A stretch of DNA of 64,000 nt, taken from NCBI GenBank assembly GCA_963729195.1, contig CAVSNF010000027.1:62001-126000 (forward strand), read 5' to 3'. Source of the DNA: CAVPTL01 sp963729195 (GTDB taxonomy: Bacteria > Actinomycetota > Thermoleophilia > Gaiellales > JAICJC01). A program made the position numbers and the translations under genes. The stretch's first letter is position 1. The number at the start of each line of letters is the position of its first letter. This document shows positions 18,287 to 26,411 of the stretch, one piece after another. Below the pieces are notes generated by a model. The model was not told where the DNA came from. It did not search any database and worked only from the letters and a program-made list of their open reading frames with translations.

Positions 18287-19114
18287 CTAGGCCTGTTCCG
18301 GGTGAACGACCTGCGTGTCGAGTGCTCCCTGGGCCGCTCCGGAGCCGGATTTGCCGCCGCCACGGCCGCGCAGGACGAATGCGAATGCCACCGCCAGGCA
18401 CGCGCCGATCAGCGGCCCGGCCACATACACCCAGTAGCTGGTGAAGTCGCCCGCGACCAGGTCGGGCCCGAAGGTGCGAATCGGGTTCATGGAAGCGCCC
18501 GAGATGGGGCTTCCCCAGAGACCGGCCAGAATGATGTAGCCGCCCACACCGAGGGCGCCGAAGACGCCCAGGTTCTGAGCACCCGAGGCGGTACCGAGGA
18601 TGACGCTGACCAGGCCGAGGGTGAGCACTGCCTCCATCAGCAGAGCGTCGGTGGAGGAGTACCCCGCCGCCGGATAGTTGGAGCCGAAGCTTGCGGACGC
18701 GTTGATCACGCTTTGGACAAACCAGGCCGCCAGCACGGCGCCGATCGCCTGCGCCACGATGTAGCCAGGCACTCGCCGCCAGGGGAAGTCACCACGCAGG
18801 GAGAAGGCGACACTGACGGCGGGGTTGAGATGCGCTCCCGAGATCTTGCCCATGAAGAGGATCACGCCCAGCACCATCAGGCCCGGAGCGCTGACCGCGG
18901 CGGTGCGGCTGATGGTGTTGGGGAACGCCTCACCCATCACCCCGCCGCCGCATGCGACCAGCACCAGAAAGAAGGTTCCCAAGGCCTCCGAGAAGAGCCG
19001 GCGCCATTCCTGGGACGGATCCTGGAAGTCCTGCATCGGCTGGATCACCTCACGCTGGAGCACCGCTTCGACGTGTGTGCGTGTGGAGTTGGGCTGTTCG
19101 GATTCGGTGCTCAT
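18287..19114 (-). CDS. Aquaporin / MIP-family channel
   Basis: 275 residues from ATG 19114. Six-helix MIP fold: SEALGTFFLVLVACGG in helix 1, the first pore motif SGAHLNPAVSVAFSL, and the second pore motif SGASMNPIRTFGPDL. The second motif reads NPI rather than NPA, while the selectivity-filter Arg is kept. It carries an unusually long (about 45-residue) hydrophilic N-terminal extension. Water versus glycerol or other solute cannot be decided here. The frame runs open upstream of 19114, but that part is not MIP-like. Confidence 0.88.
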   Translation of the reverse strand: MSTESEQPNSTRTHVEAVLQREVIQPMQDFQDPSQEWRRLFSEALGTFFLVLVACGGGVMGEAFPNTISRTAAVSAPGLMVLGVILFMGKISGAHLNPAVSVAFSLRGDFPWRRVPGYIVAQAIGAVLAAWFVQSVINASASFGSNYPAAGYSSTDALLMEAVLTLGLVSVILGTASGAQNLGVFGALGVGGYIILAGLWGSPISGASMNPIRTFGPDLVAGDFTSYWVYVAGPLIGACLAVAFAFVLRGRGGGKSGSGAAQGALDTQVVHPEQA

Positions 19115-19309
19115 GCAACCGCCCGCCTTTCTGATCGCGGCCGTGGAGCCGTGGTTGAGGTTGACAGACGCGAATGCCAGCATGGCACACCGACCGCTTC
19201 CCGCCCCCGTCACAGCCCGATGTTCACCCGGGTGAACATCGGGTCGGATTTGCCGGGTGCGGGGGTCGCCTGTCACACTCGTGGGTGCAACCGATCAAAG
19301 GGGAGAGTT

Positions 19310-19858
19310 ATGGCTATTGGTCCAGTTCAGCTCCTGGTATTGGGATTCAGCGAGCCGGAGTTTCACGGCGAGATCATCGAGGAGCTCGAGCGCCTGAAGG
19401 AGTCCGACACCGTCAGGGTGATCGACTCGCTGGCGGTGCACAAGGACGCCGACGGTGAGATCGAGGTTGTGCATCTCAGCAATCTGACCAGGGACGAGGC
19501 GATCGAGCTGGGGAGCACCGTGGGTGCGCTGATCGGTCTTGGGATCGACGGTGAGGAAGGCGCCGAGGCGGGTGCAGAGGCGGGTGCCGAAGCGGGCGCG
19601 GACGGCCTCGAGGTGTTCTCGGATGACGAGGCGTGGGATGTGCTCGCAGACATCCCCAACAACTCTGCGGCTGCGCTCATCCTGCTCGAGCATCACTGGG
19701 CGGTCGGGCTGCGAAACGCGATCGCACGTGCAGGCGGCTTCCGCATCAGCGACGGATTCATCAGCCCCCTGGATCTGGTCGAGATCGGGTTGGTATCGGC
19801 CGCAGAGGCTGCCGAGCTGCACGCCCTCGAGACCGGCCCTGCAGACGTCACCAGCTAG
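19310..19858 (+). CDS. DUF6325 family protein
   Basis: 182 residues. The start at 19310 is preceded by AAAGGGGAGAG. The opening (MAIGPVQLLVLGFSEPEFHG, ELERLKESDTVRVIDSLAV) matches the DUF6325 family of actinobacteria. A central acidic Ala/Glu/Gly repeat (EGAEAGAEAGAEAGADG) separates it from the C-terminal half, which has LLEHHWAVGLRNAI. The function is unknown. A tiny arginine-rich peptide gene follows. Confidence 0.78.
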   Translation: MAIGPVQLLVLGFSEPEFHGEIIEELERLKESDTVRVIDSLAVHKDADGEIEVVHLSNLTRDEAIELGSTVGALIGLGIDGEEGAEAGAEAGAEAGADGLEVFSDDEAWDVLADIPNNSAAALILLEHHWAVGLRNAIARAGGFRISDGFISPLDLVEIGLVSAAEAAELHALETGPADVTS

Positions 19859-19888
19859 TCAAGCCCAACGAGTGAGAGGAGTCACCAC

Positions 19889-19948
19889 ATGATGGGAGCA
19901 CGAAGAGTCGCACGACGAACCAGCCGACGGGTTGGACGCCGCCGCTGA
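19889..19948 (+). CDS. Tiny arginine-rich peptide (19 aa)
   Basis: ATG ATG start with GAGAGGAG 8 bases upstream, then 19 residues: MMGARRVARRTSRRVGRRR. It is followed by a strong hairpin (19956-19990), so it looks like the last gene of the DUF6325 operon. The sequence resembles the basic N-terminus of some SHOCT-type actinobacterial proteins, so it could be a truncated relic. A real ribosome site and terminator argue for expression. Confidence 0.5.
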   Translation: MMGARRVARRTSRRVGRRR

Positions 19949-19955
19949 ATCACGT

Positions 19956-19990
19956 CCGAGCGCGCCGCCGAGTATCAGCGGCGCGCTCGG
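19956..19990. terminator. Perfect 13-bp GC-rich hairpin
   Basis: CCGAGCGCGCCGC (19956-19968) pairs fully with GCGGCGCGCTCGG (19978-19990) over a 9-nt loop. It separates the peptide gene from the convergent gene ending at 19993, so it may terminate from both sides. No U-run follows on either strand. Confidence 0.75.
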
Positions 19991-19992
19991 GT

Positions 19993-20187
19993 CTACCGGC
20001 CGACCCCGGAGCCTGCAAACAGCCTCCGGGCCGATGCCAGTGCGTGCTCCCCGGCGGCGATCGTCTCCTCCAGCAGCCGGCGTTCCTCGTCGGTCAGCGA
20101 CTTGGAGTCCTCCAGCCGGCGCATCCGCGTGAGCGAACCCTCGATGCCGCTGATGATCAGCGTGGCGTCGGCTCGGGCGATCTGCAT
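19993..20187 (-). CDS. Small helical protein of unknown function
   Basis: 64 residues, almost wholly alpha-helical by composition: IEGSLTRMRRLEDSKSLTDEERRLLEETIAAGEHALASARRLF. A short coiled coil or helix hairpin is likely. No family recognised. It is separated from the upstream minus-strand cyclase by 36 bases, so they may be cotranscribed. Confidence 0.5.
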   Translation of the reverse strand: MQIARADATLIISGIEGSLTRMRRLEDSKSLTDEERRLLEETIAAGEHALASARRLFAGSGVGR

Positions 20188-20223
20188 ACTCCAGATCGTC
20201 TCACATCGTCCCCGGGGCGCCCA

Positions 20224-21611
20224 TTATTTGCCGAACCCCTTGAACACGTACGCTTCGACCGGCTCGGCTTTGCCCTTGACTTGAAGGTCGGAGAGTCGCT
20301 CGACCACGGCACCCGGGGGCAGTCGCCTGACGGTCTCCGCGCCCAGCACCACCTCGCCAATAGGTGCCTCGGCCTCCAATCGAGAAGCCAGGTTTACGGT
20401 GTCGCCCACCACCCCGTGCTTACGGTGACCGCGCGTCCCTCCCACGATTCCGGCGAGCACCTCGCCGCTGTTGACCGCGGCCCGAAACAGCGGCCAATCG
20501 GGATGACTGCGCGCCACATCGGCCGCCGTCTCCTGCAGACTGGCGCCCGCGGCGGCCGCCATGGCGGCGTGGTCGGGCTGGTCGCCGGCCTTGTTGAAGA
20601 TCACCATCACCTCATCTCCCACCACCTGGTGCACTTCACCACCCGCCTCCTCCATCAGCGGGATGATGCGGCCGAAGTACGTGTTCAGCATGAGCGCGAC
20701 CTGATCGGGCGGCGTGTCGGACGAGAACGCGGTGAACCCGGCGAGATCGGCGAACAGGATGCTGACGTCCCTGGCTCCGGCGAGGGTCTGGTCGAGGTAG
20801 AGCGCGCTGAAGCGCTCCTCGTGCCACTCGTGTCGCACGGCCAGCACGATCACGACGAAGGCGAGCAGCATCAGCACGTGCCATTCCCACCACGACACGT
20901 GCCAGTTACGTGCCCAGGCGATCACGACCATCGCCTCGGACAGCAGCACGAATGCGAAGGTAACCACCACCACGAACGGCTCGCGGCGGCGAAGATAGAG
21001 CCGGAAGTAGCCCACCGCGGCCGCTGCGAACAGCCCTACCCCGACCACCGCCAGGAACACCTGCCACCCCGACAACTGCTCCCCATCCAGCGGCCGGGCA
21101 AGCGGCCACGTCTCGGTCACGGAGATCGCACACCAACCCGCCAGCATCACCAGCAGTCCGATCAGGAGCGGCGGGAGCGGCGCATCACGATCTCTGCGCG
21201 GGCCGCGGTGAACTCAACCGCGGAGGCCGCGGCGAAGACACCGGCGATCACCAGGCCCACCGGTGTCGCAAGCTCGAATCCGGCGTTCTTGCCGAGTAGG
21301 ACGTCGGGCGTCGCCAACGCGTGGAGCGCGAGAAAGCCGAAGCTCGCGATGAACGCCAGCGAGATCAACACCAGCCGCGCGTCGCGCCGTCGCTGTGCCG
21401 CCACCCCGACCCCGTAGGCCAGGCCCAGCGTGACCAGGGCGGCGGTCAGCACCAGCCAGAAGTGAGCCTTGTGCGACTCCCATGCGACGTCGGCACCTGT
21501 CGCGCCGTGCAGGAACACGATCAGCGCAAGCGGAACGAGGGCGGCGGTGAGCTCGAGTCCCACCAGCCGCCTGCGATCCCTGGACCCTGGGTGCGACGGT
21601 GTGGCAACCAC
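20224..21611 (-). CDS. Membrane-bound class III adenylate/guanylate cyclase, one frameshift
   Basis: About 462 codons. The N-terminal half has about seven hydrophobic helices (first ELTAALVPLALIVFL, last EWHVLMLLAFVVIVLAV). The C-terminal cyclase domain is complete: ILFADLAGFTAF and GDEVMVIF give both metal Asp residues, and GDTVNLASRL gives the Asn and Arg of the transition-state site. It should act as a homodimer. The frame changes near 21160 between helix 5 (ending AEIVMRRSRRS) and the next helix (MLAGWCAI), by one base. Confidence 0.85.
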
Positions 21612-21641
21612 GCTCAGGCGGTTAACACTAGTCGCTGCGAG

Positions 21642-21998
21642 TCACCCTGCCTTGACGACCCCCACGGTGTTGCCCTCGGGATCGTTGAAGAGGCCGATCT
21701 CGACGCCCTCCATGACCTTGTCGGGACCCATCATGCGGGTACCGCCGAGGCTCTCGGCCTTGGCCAGCGACGCCTCCACGTCGTCCACCTCGACATAGAA
21801 GGTGACGTGGCCGGAGTAGCCCTCGGGTGCGGCGCCGATACCCCCGCCGATGCCGGCGTCGTCATCCTCACGGCGCACCACCGCGTAGTTCACCGGATTG
21901 TCGGCGTCGTACTCCCACTCGAACAGGTCACCGTAGTAGCTGCGGATCGCGTCGGCGTCTCTGGCGATGATCTCGAAATGCACAACCGGCTGTCCCAT
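21642..21998 (-). CDS. VOC / glyoxalase-family protein
   Basis: 118 residues from ATG 21998, which has GGAAGGAGC just upstream. The single VOC module starts QPVVHFEIIARDADAIRSYYG and ends EIGLFNDPEGNTVGVVKAG, with the usual His and Glu metal-ligand positions. It may bind a small substrate or antibiotic, or act as a lyase. The upstream region carries the two-block motif shared with the STAS and MFS genes of this block. SigG of M. tuberculosis is reported to control glyoxalase-like genes, which fits the neighbour sigma factor. Confidence 0.85.
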   Translation of the reverse strand: MGQPVVHFEIIARDADAIRSYYGDLFEWEYDADNPVNYAVVRREDDDAGIGGGIGAAPEGYSGHVTFYVEVDDVEASLAKAESLGGTRMMGPDKVMEGVEIGLFNDPEGNTVGVVKAG

Positions 21999-22052
21999 TG
22001 CTGCTCCTTCCGCGCCGTCACAGCGGCGCTCGTGGTTGCGTCCCAATACCCG

Positions 22053-22082
22053 TTAGACCTGTGCGCCTACCCAAACTCATCG
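22053..22082 (-). promoter_or_regulatory. SigG-type promoter for the VOC gene
   Basis: On the minus strand CGATGAGTTTG, 11 bases, then AGGTCTAA (22060-22053). The first block is half of a perfect 18-bp palindrome (22073-22090), so it is shared with the opposite promoter. The second block ends 55 bases before the VOC start. Confidence 0.65.
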
Positions 22083-22110
22083 ATGAGTTTTGTGCAAGGG
22101 GCCGGTCTAA
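22081..22110 (+). promoter_or_regulatory. SigG-type promoter for the STAS gene
   Basis: CGATGAGTTTT (22081-22091), 11 bases, CGGTCTAA (22103-22110). Spacing and both blocks match the motif upstream of the MFS gene at 23472. Confidence 0.65.
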
Positions 22111-22174
22111 ATCGTGACATTCGACCGAAGGAGCGGCTCAGACGCCGCCACTGCCCGCTGACCCGACTCCCGCC

Positions 22175-22507
22175 GTGCTGATGCTCGGCGGATCACCCAC
22201 CGGCGCCGAACTCCCGGGGCTGTGCGCCCGCCTGCAGTGGCTGCTCGAGCTGGGCGGCGGCGACGCGGTGGTGTGTGACGTGGGCGACATGAGCGCACCG
22301 GATGCCGGCACCGTCGACCTGCTGGCACGGCTTCAGCTGGCCGCCCACAGACGCGGCGGGCGGATTCGCCTGCAGCGAGCCTCCCCGCAGCTGCTCGAGC
22401 TGGTGGCGCTGTGCGGGCTCCGCGACGCTCTGCCGCTCACGCCGGCGGCGGATGATCCGGCAGGCCGAACAGCGGGAACAGCGTTGCCGTTTCCAGAAAC
22501 GCGGTGA
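22175..22507 (+). CDS. STAS-domain protein
   Basis: About 110 residues from a GTG at 22175. The STAS-like core has the DAVVCDVGDMSAPDAGTVDLLARLQ segment, with Asp-Ala-Gly-Thr where the phospho-Ser loop lies, and RLQRASPQLLELVALCGL near the end. The C-terminal 24 residues overlap the convergent sigma-factor gene, so the true end may be earlier and be hidden by an indel. A role in anti-sigma control of the neighbouring sigma factor is possible, but the pairing is only by proximity. Confidence 0.65.
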   Translation: MLMLGGSPTGAELPGLCARLQWLLELGGGDAVVCDVGDMSAPDAGTVDLLARLQLAAHRRGGRIRLQRASPQLLELVALCGLRDALPLTPAADDPAGRTAGTALPFPETR

Positions 22508-23426
22508 ATCCCACCACCCGGCCGTCGGAGATCTCCAGCACCTGCAGCGCCCACGGCTCGTGGGTTCCTCCCGGCCCGCTCGGCCGGTACTGACCGAACG
22601 CCGGCAGCCCGTTGGCCTCGGTGGGGATCAGGCGCGACCCGCGGCAGCCTGCTCCCAGCCCGAACCACCAGTCGCAGGATGTCGTCGCGGCCCTGCAGCC
22701 ACAGAGCGTAGGGCGGCATCGACTGGATCGCGTCCTCGTGCAGCAGCGCGGTGAGCGACTCCATGTCGTAGCTCTCGAACGCCTCCACGTAGCGAGCCAG
22801 CAGCGCTGCCTGCTGTTCGTCCATGGGCGCGATCGGGTCGCCGACGGTCAGGTCGCGCTCGTCCAGCGAGGCCCGCGCCCGCTGCAGCGCGCTGTTGACC
22901 GATGCCACGCTGGTGTCGAGCAACTCGGCCACCTCGGTGGCCTTCCAGCGCAGCACTTCGCACAGGATCAACACCGCCCGCTGGCGTGCCGGCAGATGCT
23001 GCAGCGCCGCCACGAAGGCCAGCCGGATGGTCTCCCGCGACGCCACCAGCTCGGCCGGGTCGGTGGCCGTCGGCAGCACCCGCGCGTCGGGGATCGGCTC
23101 CAGCCAGGTCACCTCCGGCCGCGGCGCCGGCAGCGGCCCATCGGGACTCCCGGCCTCGCTCGAGATCCATCGGCCGGGCCCTGCGGTTGCGGCCGTTGAG
23201 CATGTCCAGGCAGACGTTGGTCGCGATTCGGTAGAGCCACGAGCGCAGCGCCGCGCGGCCCTCGAACCGGTCGAAGCTCGCGCCACGCTCGCAGCATCGT
23301 CTCCTGCACAGCGTCCTCGGCCTCGAAGGCCGATCCCAGCATCCGATAGCAGTAGCCGGTGAGCTCAACCCGGTACTGCTCGAGTTGCTGCTCGGCAAGC
23401 TCGTTGGTTGCTGCGAGATCTGTCAC
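22437..23426 (-). CDS. ECF sigma factor, SigG/SigX5-like with SnoaL-type C-terminus, frameshifted
   Basis: About 330 codons. Region 2 (RVELTGYCYRMLGSAFEAEDAVQETMLRAW, then RSWLYRIATNVCLDMLNGRNRRA) and region 4 (LPARQRAVLILCEVLRWKATEVAELLDTSVASVNSALQRAR) are followed by a SnoaL-like domain (ARYVEAFESYDMESLTALLHEDAIQSMPPYALWLQGRDDI). That layout and the C-terminal FPLFGLP tail match the SigG-like ECF group (TIGR02960). Frame changes are near 23290, 23155 and 22650. It overlaps the STAS gene tail-to-tail and is divergent from the MFS pump. Activity is thought to be tuned by the C-terminal domain. Confidence 0.85.
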
Positions 23427-23471
23427 CGGACCCTCCTCTGGACGCTACCGTGCTGACTCGAACCCTATCGC

Positions 23472-23501
23472 CGATGAGTTTTCGGTAGGGCGGCGGTCTT
23501 A
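23472..23501 (+). promoter_or_regulatory. SigG-type promoter for the MFS gene
   Basis: CGATGAGTTTT (23472-23482), 11 bases, CGGTCTTA (23494-23501), 33 bases before the ATG. It is the third copy of the same two-block motif in 1.5 kb. Confidence 0.65.
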
Positions 23502-23534
23502 GGGGGAACGGTAGGCGAACGAGGGGTAGCGACG

Positions 23535-25007
23535 ATGACCACGACCGACACGAACAGACGATGGATGGCCTTGCTGGTGCTCTGCATGGGCACGCTCATG
23601 ATCGTGCTCGACACGACGATCGTCAACGTGGCGCTGCCGTCGATCCGAGCCGATCTCGGGTTTTCTCCCACGTCACTGGCCTGGGTGGTCAACGCCTACA
23701 TGCTGACCTTCGGAGGGTTCCTGCTGCTGGGCGGCCGGCTGGGCGACCTGTACGGCCACCGGCGCCTGTTTCTGTGCGGGATCACGCTGTTCACGGTGGC
23801 CTCGCTGTGCTGTGGTCTGGCGACCTCGCAGGCGATGCTGGTCAGCGCGCGGGCGGTGCAGGGACTGGGCGGGGCGATCGCCTCCGCGGTGGCGCTGTCG
23901 TTGATGATGACCCTGTTCACCGAGCCCGCCGAGCGGGCCAAGGCGATGGGCATCTTCGGCTTCGTCGCGGCCGGCGGAGGGAGCATCGGCGTGGTGCTGG
24001 GCGGCGTGCTCACCGACGTGCTCAACTGGCACTGGATCTTTCTGGTCAACCTGCCCATCGGCGTGGCCGTGTGCGCGCTGTCGGTGCGGCTGCTGCCCGC
24101 GGGTCGGGGGCCTGCCGGCGGCCGGCTGGACGTGTTCGGCGCGATCACGGTGACGGCATCGCTGATGACCGCTGTGTATGCGATCGTGAACGGCAATCAG
24201 GCGGGCTGGTCGTCCACGCAGACGCTGGGCCTGCTGGCGCTGGCGGTGGTGCTGCTGGTGGTGTTCATCGCCATTGAGGCCCGGGTGGAGTCTCCGCTGG
24301 TGCCGCTGGGCCTGTTTCGGCTGCGAAACGTCGCCACCTCCAACGTGGTCGGTGTGTTCTGGGCCGCCGCCATGTTCGCGTGGTTCTTCATCTCTGCCCT
24401 GTACATGCAGCTGGTGCTGGGCTTCTCACCGCTTCAGGTCGGGCTCGCGTTCCTGCCTTCCAACCTGATCATGGGCACGTTCTCGATCGGCCTGTCGGCC
24501 AAGCTGGTGATGCGATTCGGGGTGCGAAAGCCGCTGGCGATCGGGTTGACGCTGGCCTGCCTGGGCCTGCTGCTGTTGTCGCGGGCGCCGGTGGACGGCA
24601 ACTTCGCGATCGACATCCTGCCCAGCATGATCCTGCTCGGATTCGGTGCCGGGATGGCGTTCAACCCGATGCTTTTGGCGGCCATGAGCGACGTCAAGCC
24701 GGAGGAGTCGGGACTGGCCTCGGGCGTCGTCAACACCTCCTTCATGATGGGCGGGGCGCTGGGTCTGGCGGTGCTGGCCAGCCTGGCGTCGTCGCGCACC
24801 GAGAGCCTGCTCTCGTCGGGTGAAGGCAACCTGGTTGCGCTCACCGGCGGCTATCACGCCGCTCTGCTGGGCGGGGCCGTGTTCGCGGCGCTGGCTGCCA
24901 CCATCAGCGCGGTGTTTCTGCGCAGCTCTGCGGCCATCTCACCGGCCCACGCCCATGCGGGCGAGGCGGAGCCAGCCAACGCCGAAGACGGCGCGCTGGT
25001 CGCCTAA
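23535..25007 (+). CDS. DHA2-family MFS efflux transporter
   Basis: 490 residues, intact, 14 predicted helices. Family signatures: VLDTTIVNVALPSI in helix 1, WVVNAYMLTFGG in helix 2, GGRLGDLYGHRRLF (motif A) and GGVLTDVLNWHWIF (motif C region). It is a likely drug or metabolite exporter. GAGGGG precedes the ATG at a good distance. It is divergent from the SigG-like sigma gene and has that block's promoter motif. A Glu/Ala-rich tail ends the protein. Confidence 0.92.
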   Translation: MTTTDTNRRWMALLVLCMGTLMIVLDTTIVNVALPSIRADLGFSPTSLAWVVNAYMLTFGGFLLLGGRLGDLYGHRRLFLCGITLFTVASLCCGLATSQAMLVSARAVQGLGGAIASAVALSLMMTLFTEPAERAKAMGIFGFVAAGGGSIGVVLGGVLTDVLNWHWIFLVNLPIGVAVCALSVRLLPAGRGPAGGRLDVFGAITVTASLMTAVYAIVNGNQAGWSSTQTLGLLALAVVLLVVFIAIEARVESPLVPLGLFRLRNVATSNVVGVFWAAAMFAWFFISALYMQLVLGFSPLQVGLAFLPSNLIMGTFSIGLSAKLVMRFGVRKPLAIGLTLACLGLLLLSRAPVDGNFAIDILPSMILLGFGAGMAFNPMLLAAMSDVKPEESGLASGVVNTSFMMGGALGLAVLASLASSRTESLLSSGEGNLVALTGGYHAALLGGAVFAALAATISAVFLRSSAAISPAHAHAGEAEPANAEDGALVA

Positions 25008-25281
25008 CCCTGCAGGAGGAGCGGAGCAGTACGAGCACGGCGGCTGGGCGCTCAAGTTCGACCGCGGAGCGGAGGGCTTTGCCGAGGCCTGGCCGTCGCG
25101 CACCGACGAGGTCGGTTTTGCCGACAAGATGAACAGCATGGGCAAGTTCGTGGTCTCCAACACGCTCACCGACCCAGAGTGGAACAACTCGACGGTGATC
25201 TCGGGAGACGTCCCCACTGAGGTGGCGAAGCTGAAGGCACAGCCCGGCGGGGTCGGTCGTGATCCTCACCCTCCACCCTGA
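25008..25281 (+). pseudogene. Remnant of a RibD-like dihydrofolate reductase family gene
   Basis: Starting straight after the MFS stop, one frame reads PAGGAEQYEHGGWALKFDRG then EGFAEAWPSRTDEVGFADKMN and NTLTDPEWNNSTVISGDVPT. These are the conserved blocks of the YyaP/RibD C-terminal reductase family, but they are compressed. The start codon region, about 25 residues between KFDRG and EGFAEAW, and everything after KLKAQPGG are missing. There is no credible start codon. The remnant ends at the palindromic repeat (25284). Confidence 0.75.
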
Positions 25282-25283
25282 GC

Positions 25284-25324
25284 GTGAATAACGGTGAATA
25301 ACGGTGCCAGGCACCGTTATTCAC
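25284..25324. repeat. REP-like palindrome with an extra 10-bp half unit (inverted)
   Basis: GTGAATAACG (25284-25293) precedes a full copy (25294-25324, centre A). The 41 bp are the exact reverse complement of 16937-16977, so this variant moved or was copied as a unit. Confidence 0.95.
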
Positions 25325-25339
25325 CTGTAGTCTGCGGCG

Positions 25340-26411
25340 ATGCGCGACGTCGCCCACCCGATCGGGATCACGATGGGCGACATGGTGCCCCCGGAGCAGA
25401 TCGGTGAGAAGGCCCGCTGGCTCGAGCAGCTGGGCTACTCGTACCTGACGATCCCCGAGGACTACTTCTACGAGCCGGCGCTGGTCTGCAGTGTGCTGGC
25501 GCTGGCGGCCACCGATTCGGTCCCGATCGGGACGAGCATCGTGTCGGGCCTGGTGCGAAGTCCGGCGGTGCTGGCGATGGAGATCGCCGGCATCAGCCGC
25601 GCGTTTCCGGGCAGGTTTCGCCCCGGAATCGGACTGGGCCTGCCGGAGTGGCTGCGACAGATGGGGATCATGCCGGACAAGTCGGTGGCGAGCCCTGCGC
25701 GAGAGCGTTTCGACCATCCAGCGGCTGATCGCCGGGGAAACGGTCACGCTCGAGGGAAAGCACTTCAATCTCGACAACATCGCGATCACCCACCCGGCCA
25801 CCGAGCGCGTCCCGATCGCGATGGGCGTGAGCGGGCCGATGCTCCTGAACCTGGCCGGCCAGCTCGCCGATACGACGCTGTTTGCCTGCTCGGCGGGCGT
25901 CGAGTACTTCGATTTCGCCCGCAGCCAGGTCGAGAAGGGACTGCGCAAGGCCGGCCGCCCGCTGGATGAGATGAGCTACACCGCCATCGCCATCACCCAC
26001 GTGGATCACGACGGCGACAAGGCCCGCGCCGATGCCCGGCCGGCCTTCGCGGGCTTCCTGGGCGAGTTCGGTGTGAACACGCTGACCGACGCCTACGGCA
26101 TCTCCGAGCAGCTGGCCGACATCCTGGAGCGCAAGGGGCCGGACGGGGTGCTGTCCGAGATGCCCGACGAGTGGATGGAGGATCTGGCGCTGGTGGGGTC
26201 GCCGGAGGAGGTGGCGGCCAAGATGAACCGATGGCTCGACGGCAGCGTCGACTCGATCTGCATCATGTTTCCCGACGTCGAGATGGAGCGCCGCACCACC
26301 GTGCTGGTGGCCGAGGAGGTCATCCCGATCGTGCAGGCCGCCTCCGCCGCCGGGCGTGATCAGGACACCGGTGACCTGAACACCACTGCTCACGGCATTA
26401 GGATCCATCCG
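25340..26411 (+). pseudogene. LLM-class flavin-dependent oxidoreductase, frameshifted and lacking its own stop
   Basis: The bacterial-luciferase-like fold is clear: ITMGDMVPPEQIGEKARWLEQLGYS, GTSIVSGLVRSPAVLAMEIA, FPGRFRPGIGLG, then in another frame STIQRLIAGETVTLEGKHF and LALVGSPEEVAAKMNRW. F420 or FMN would be the cofactor. The frame changes near 25690. After EEVIPIVQAAS there is no stop codon: the frame runs through a short linker into the downstream amidohydrolase relic and ends at the TAG at 26643. The linker carries IRIHPV, like the cupin at 50407 just before its end, suggesting a deletion fused the genes. Confidence 0.75.
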
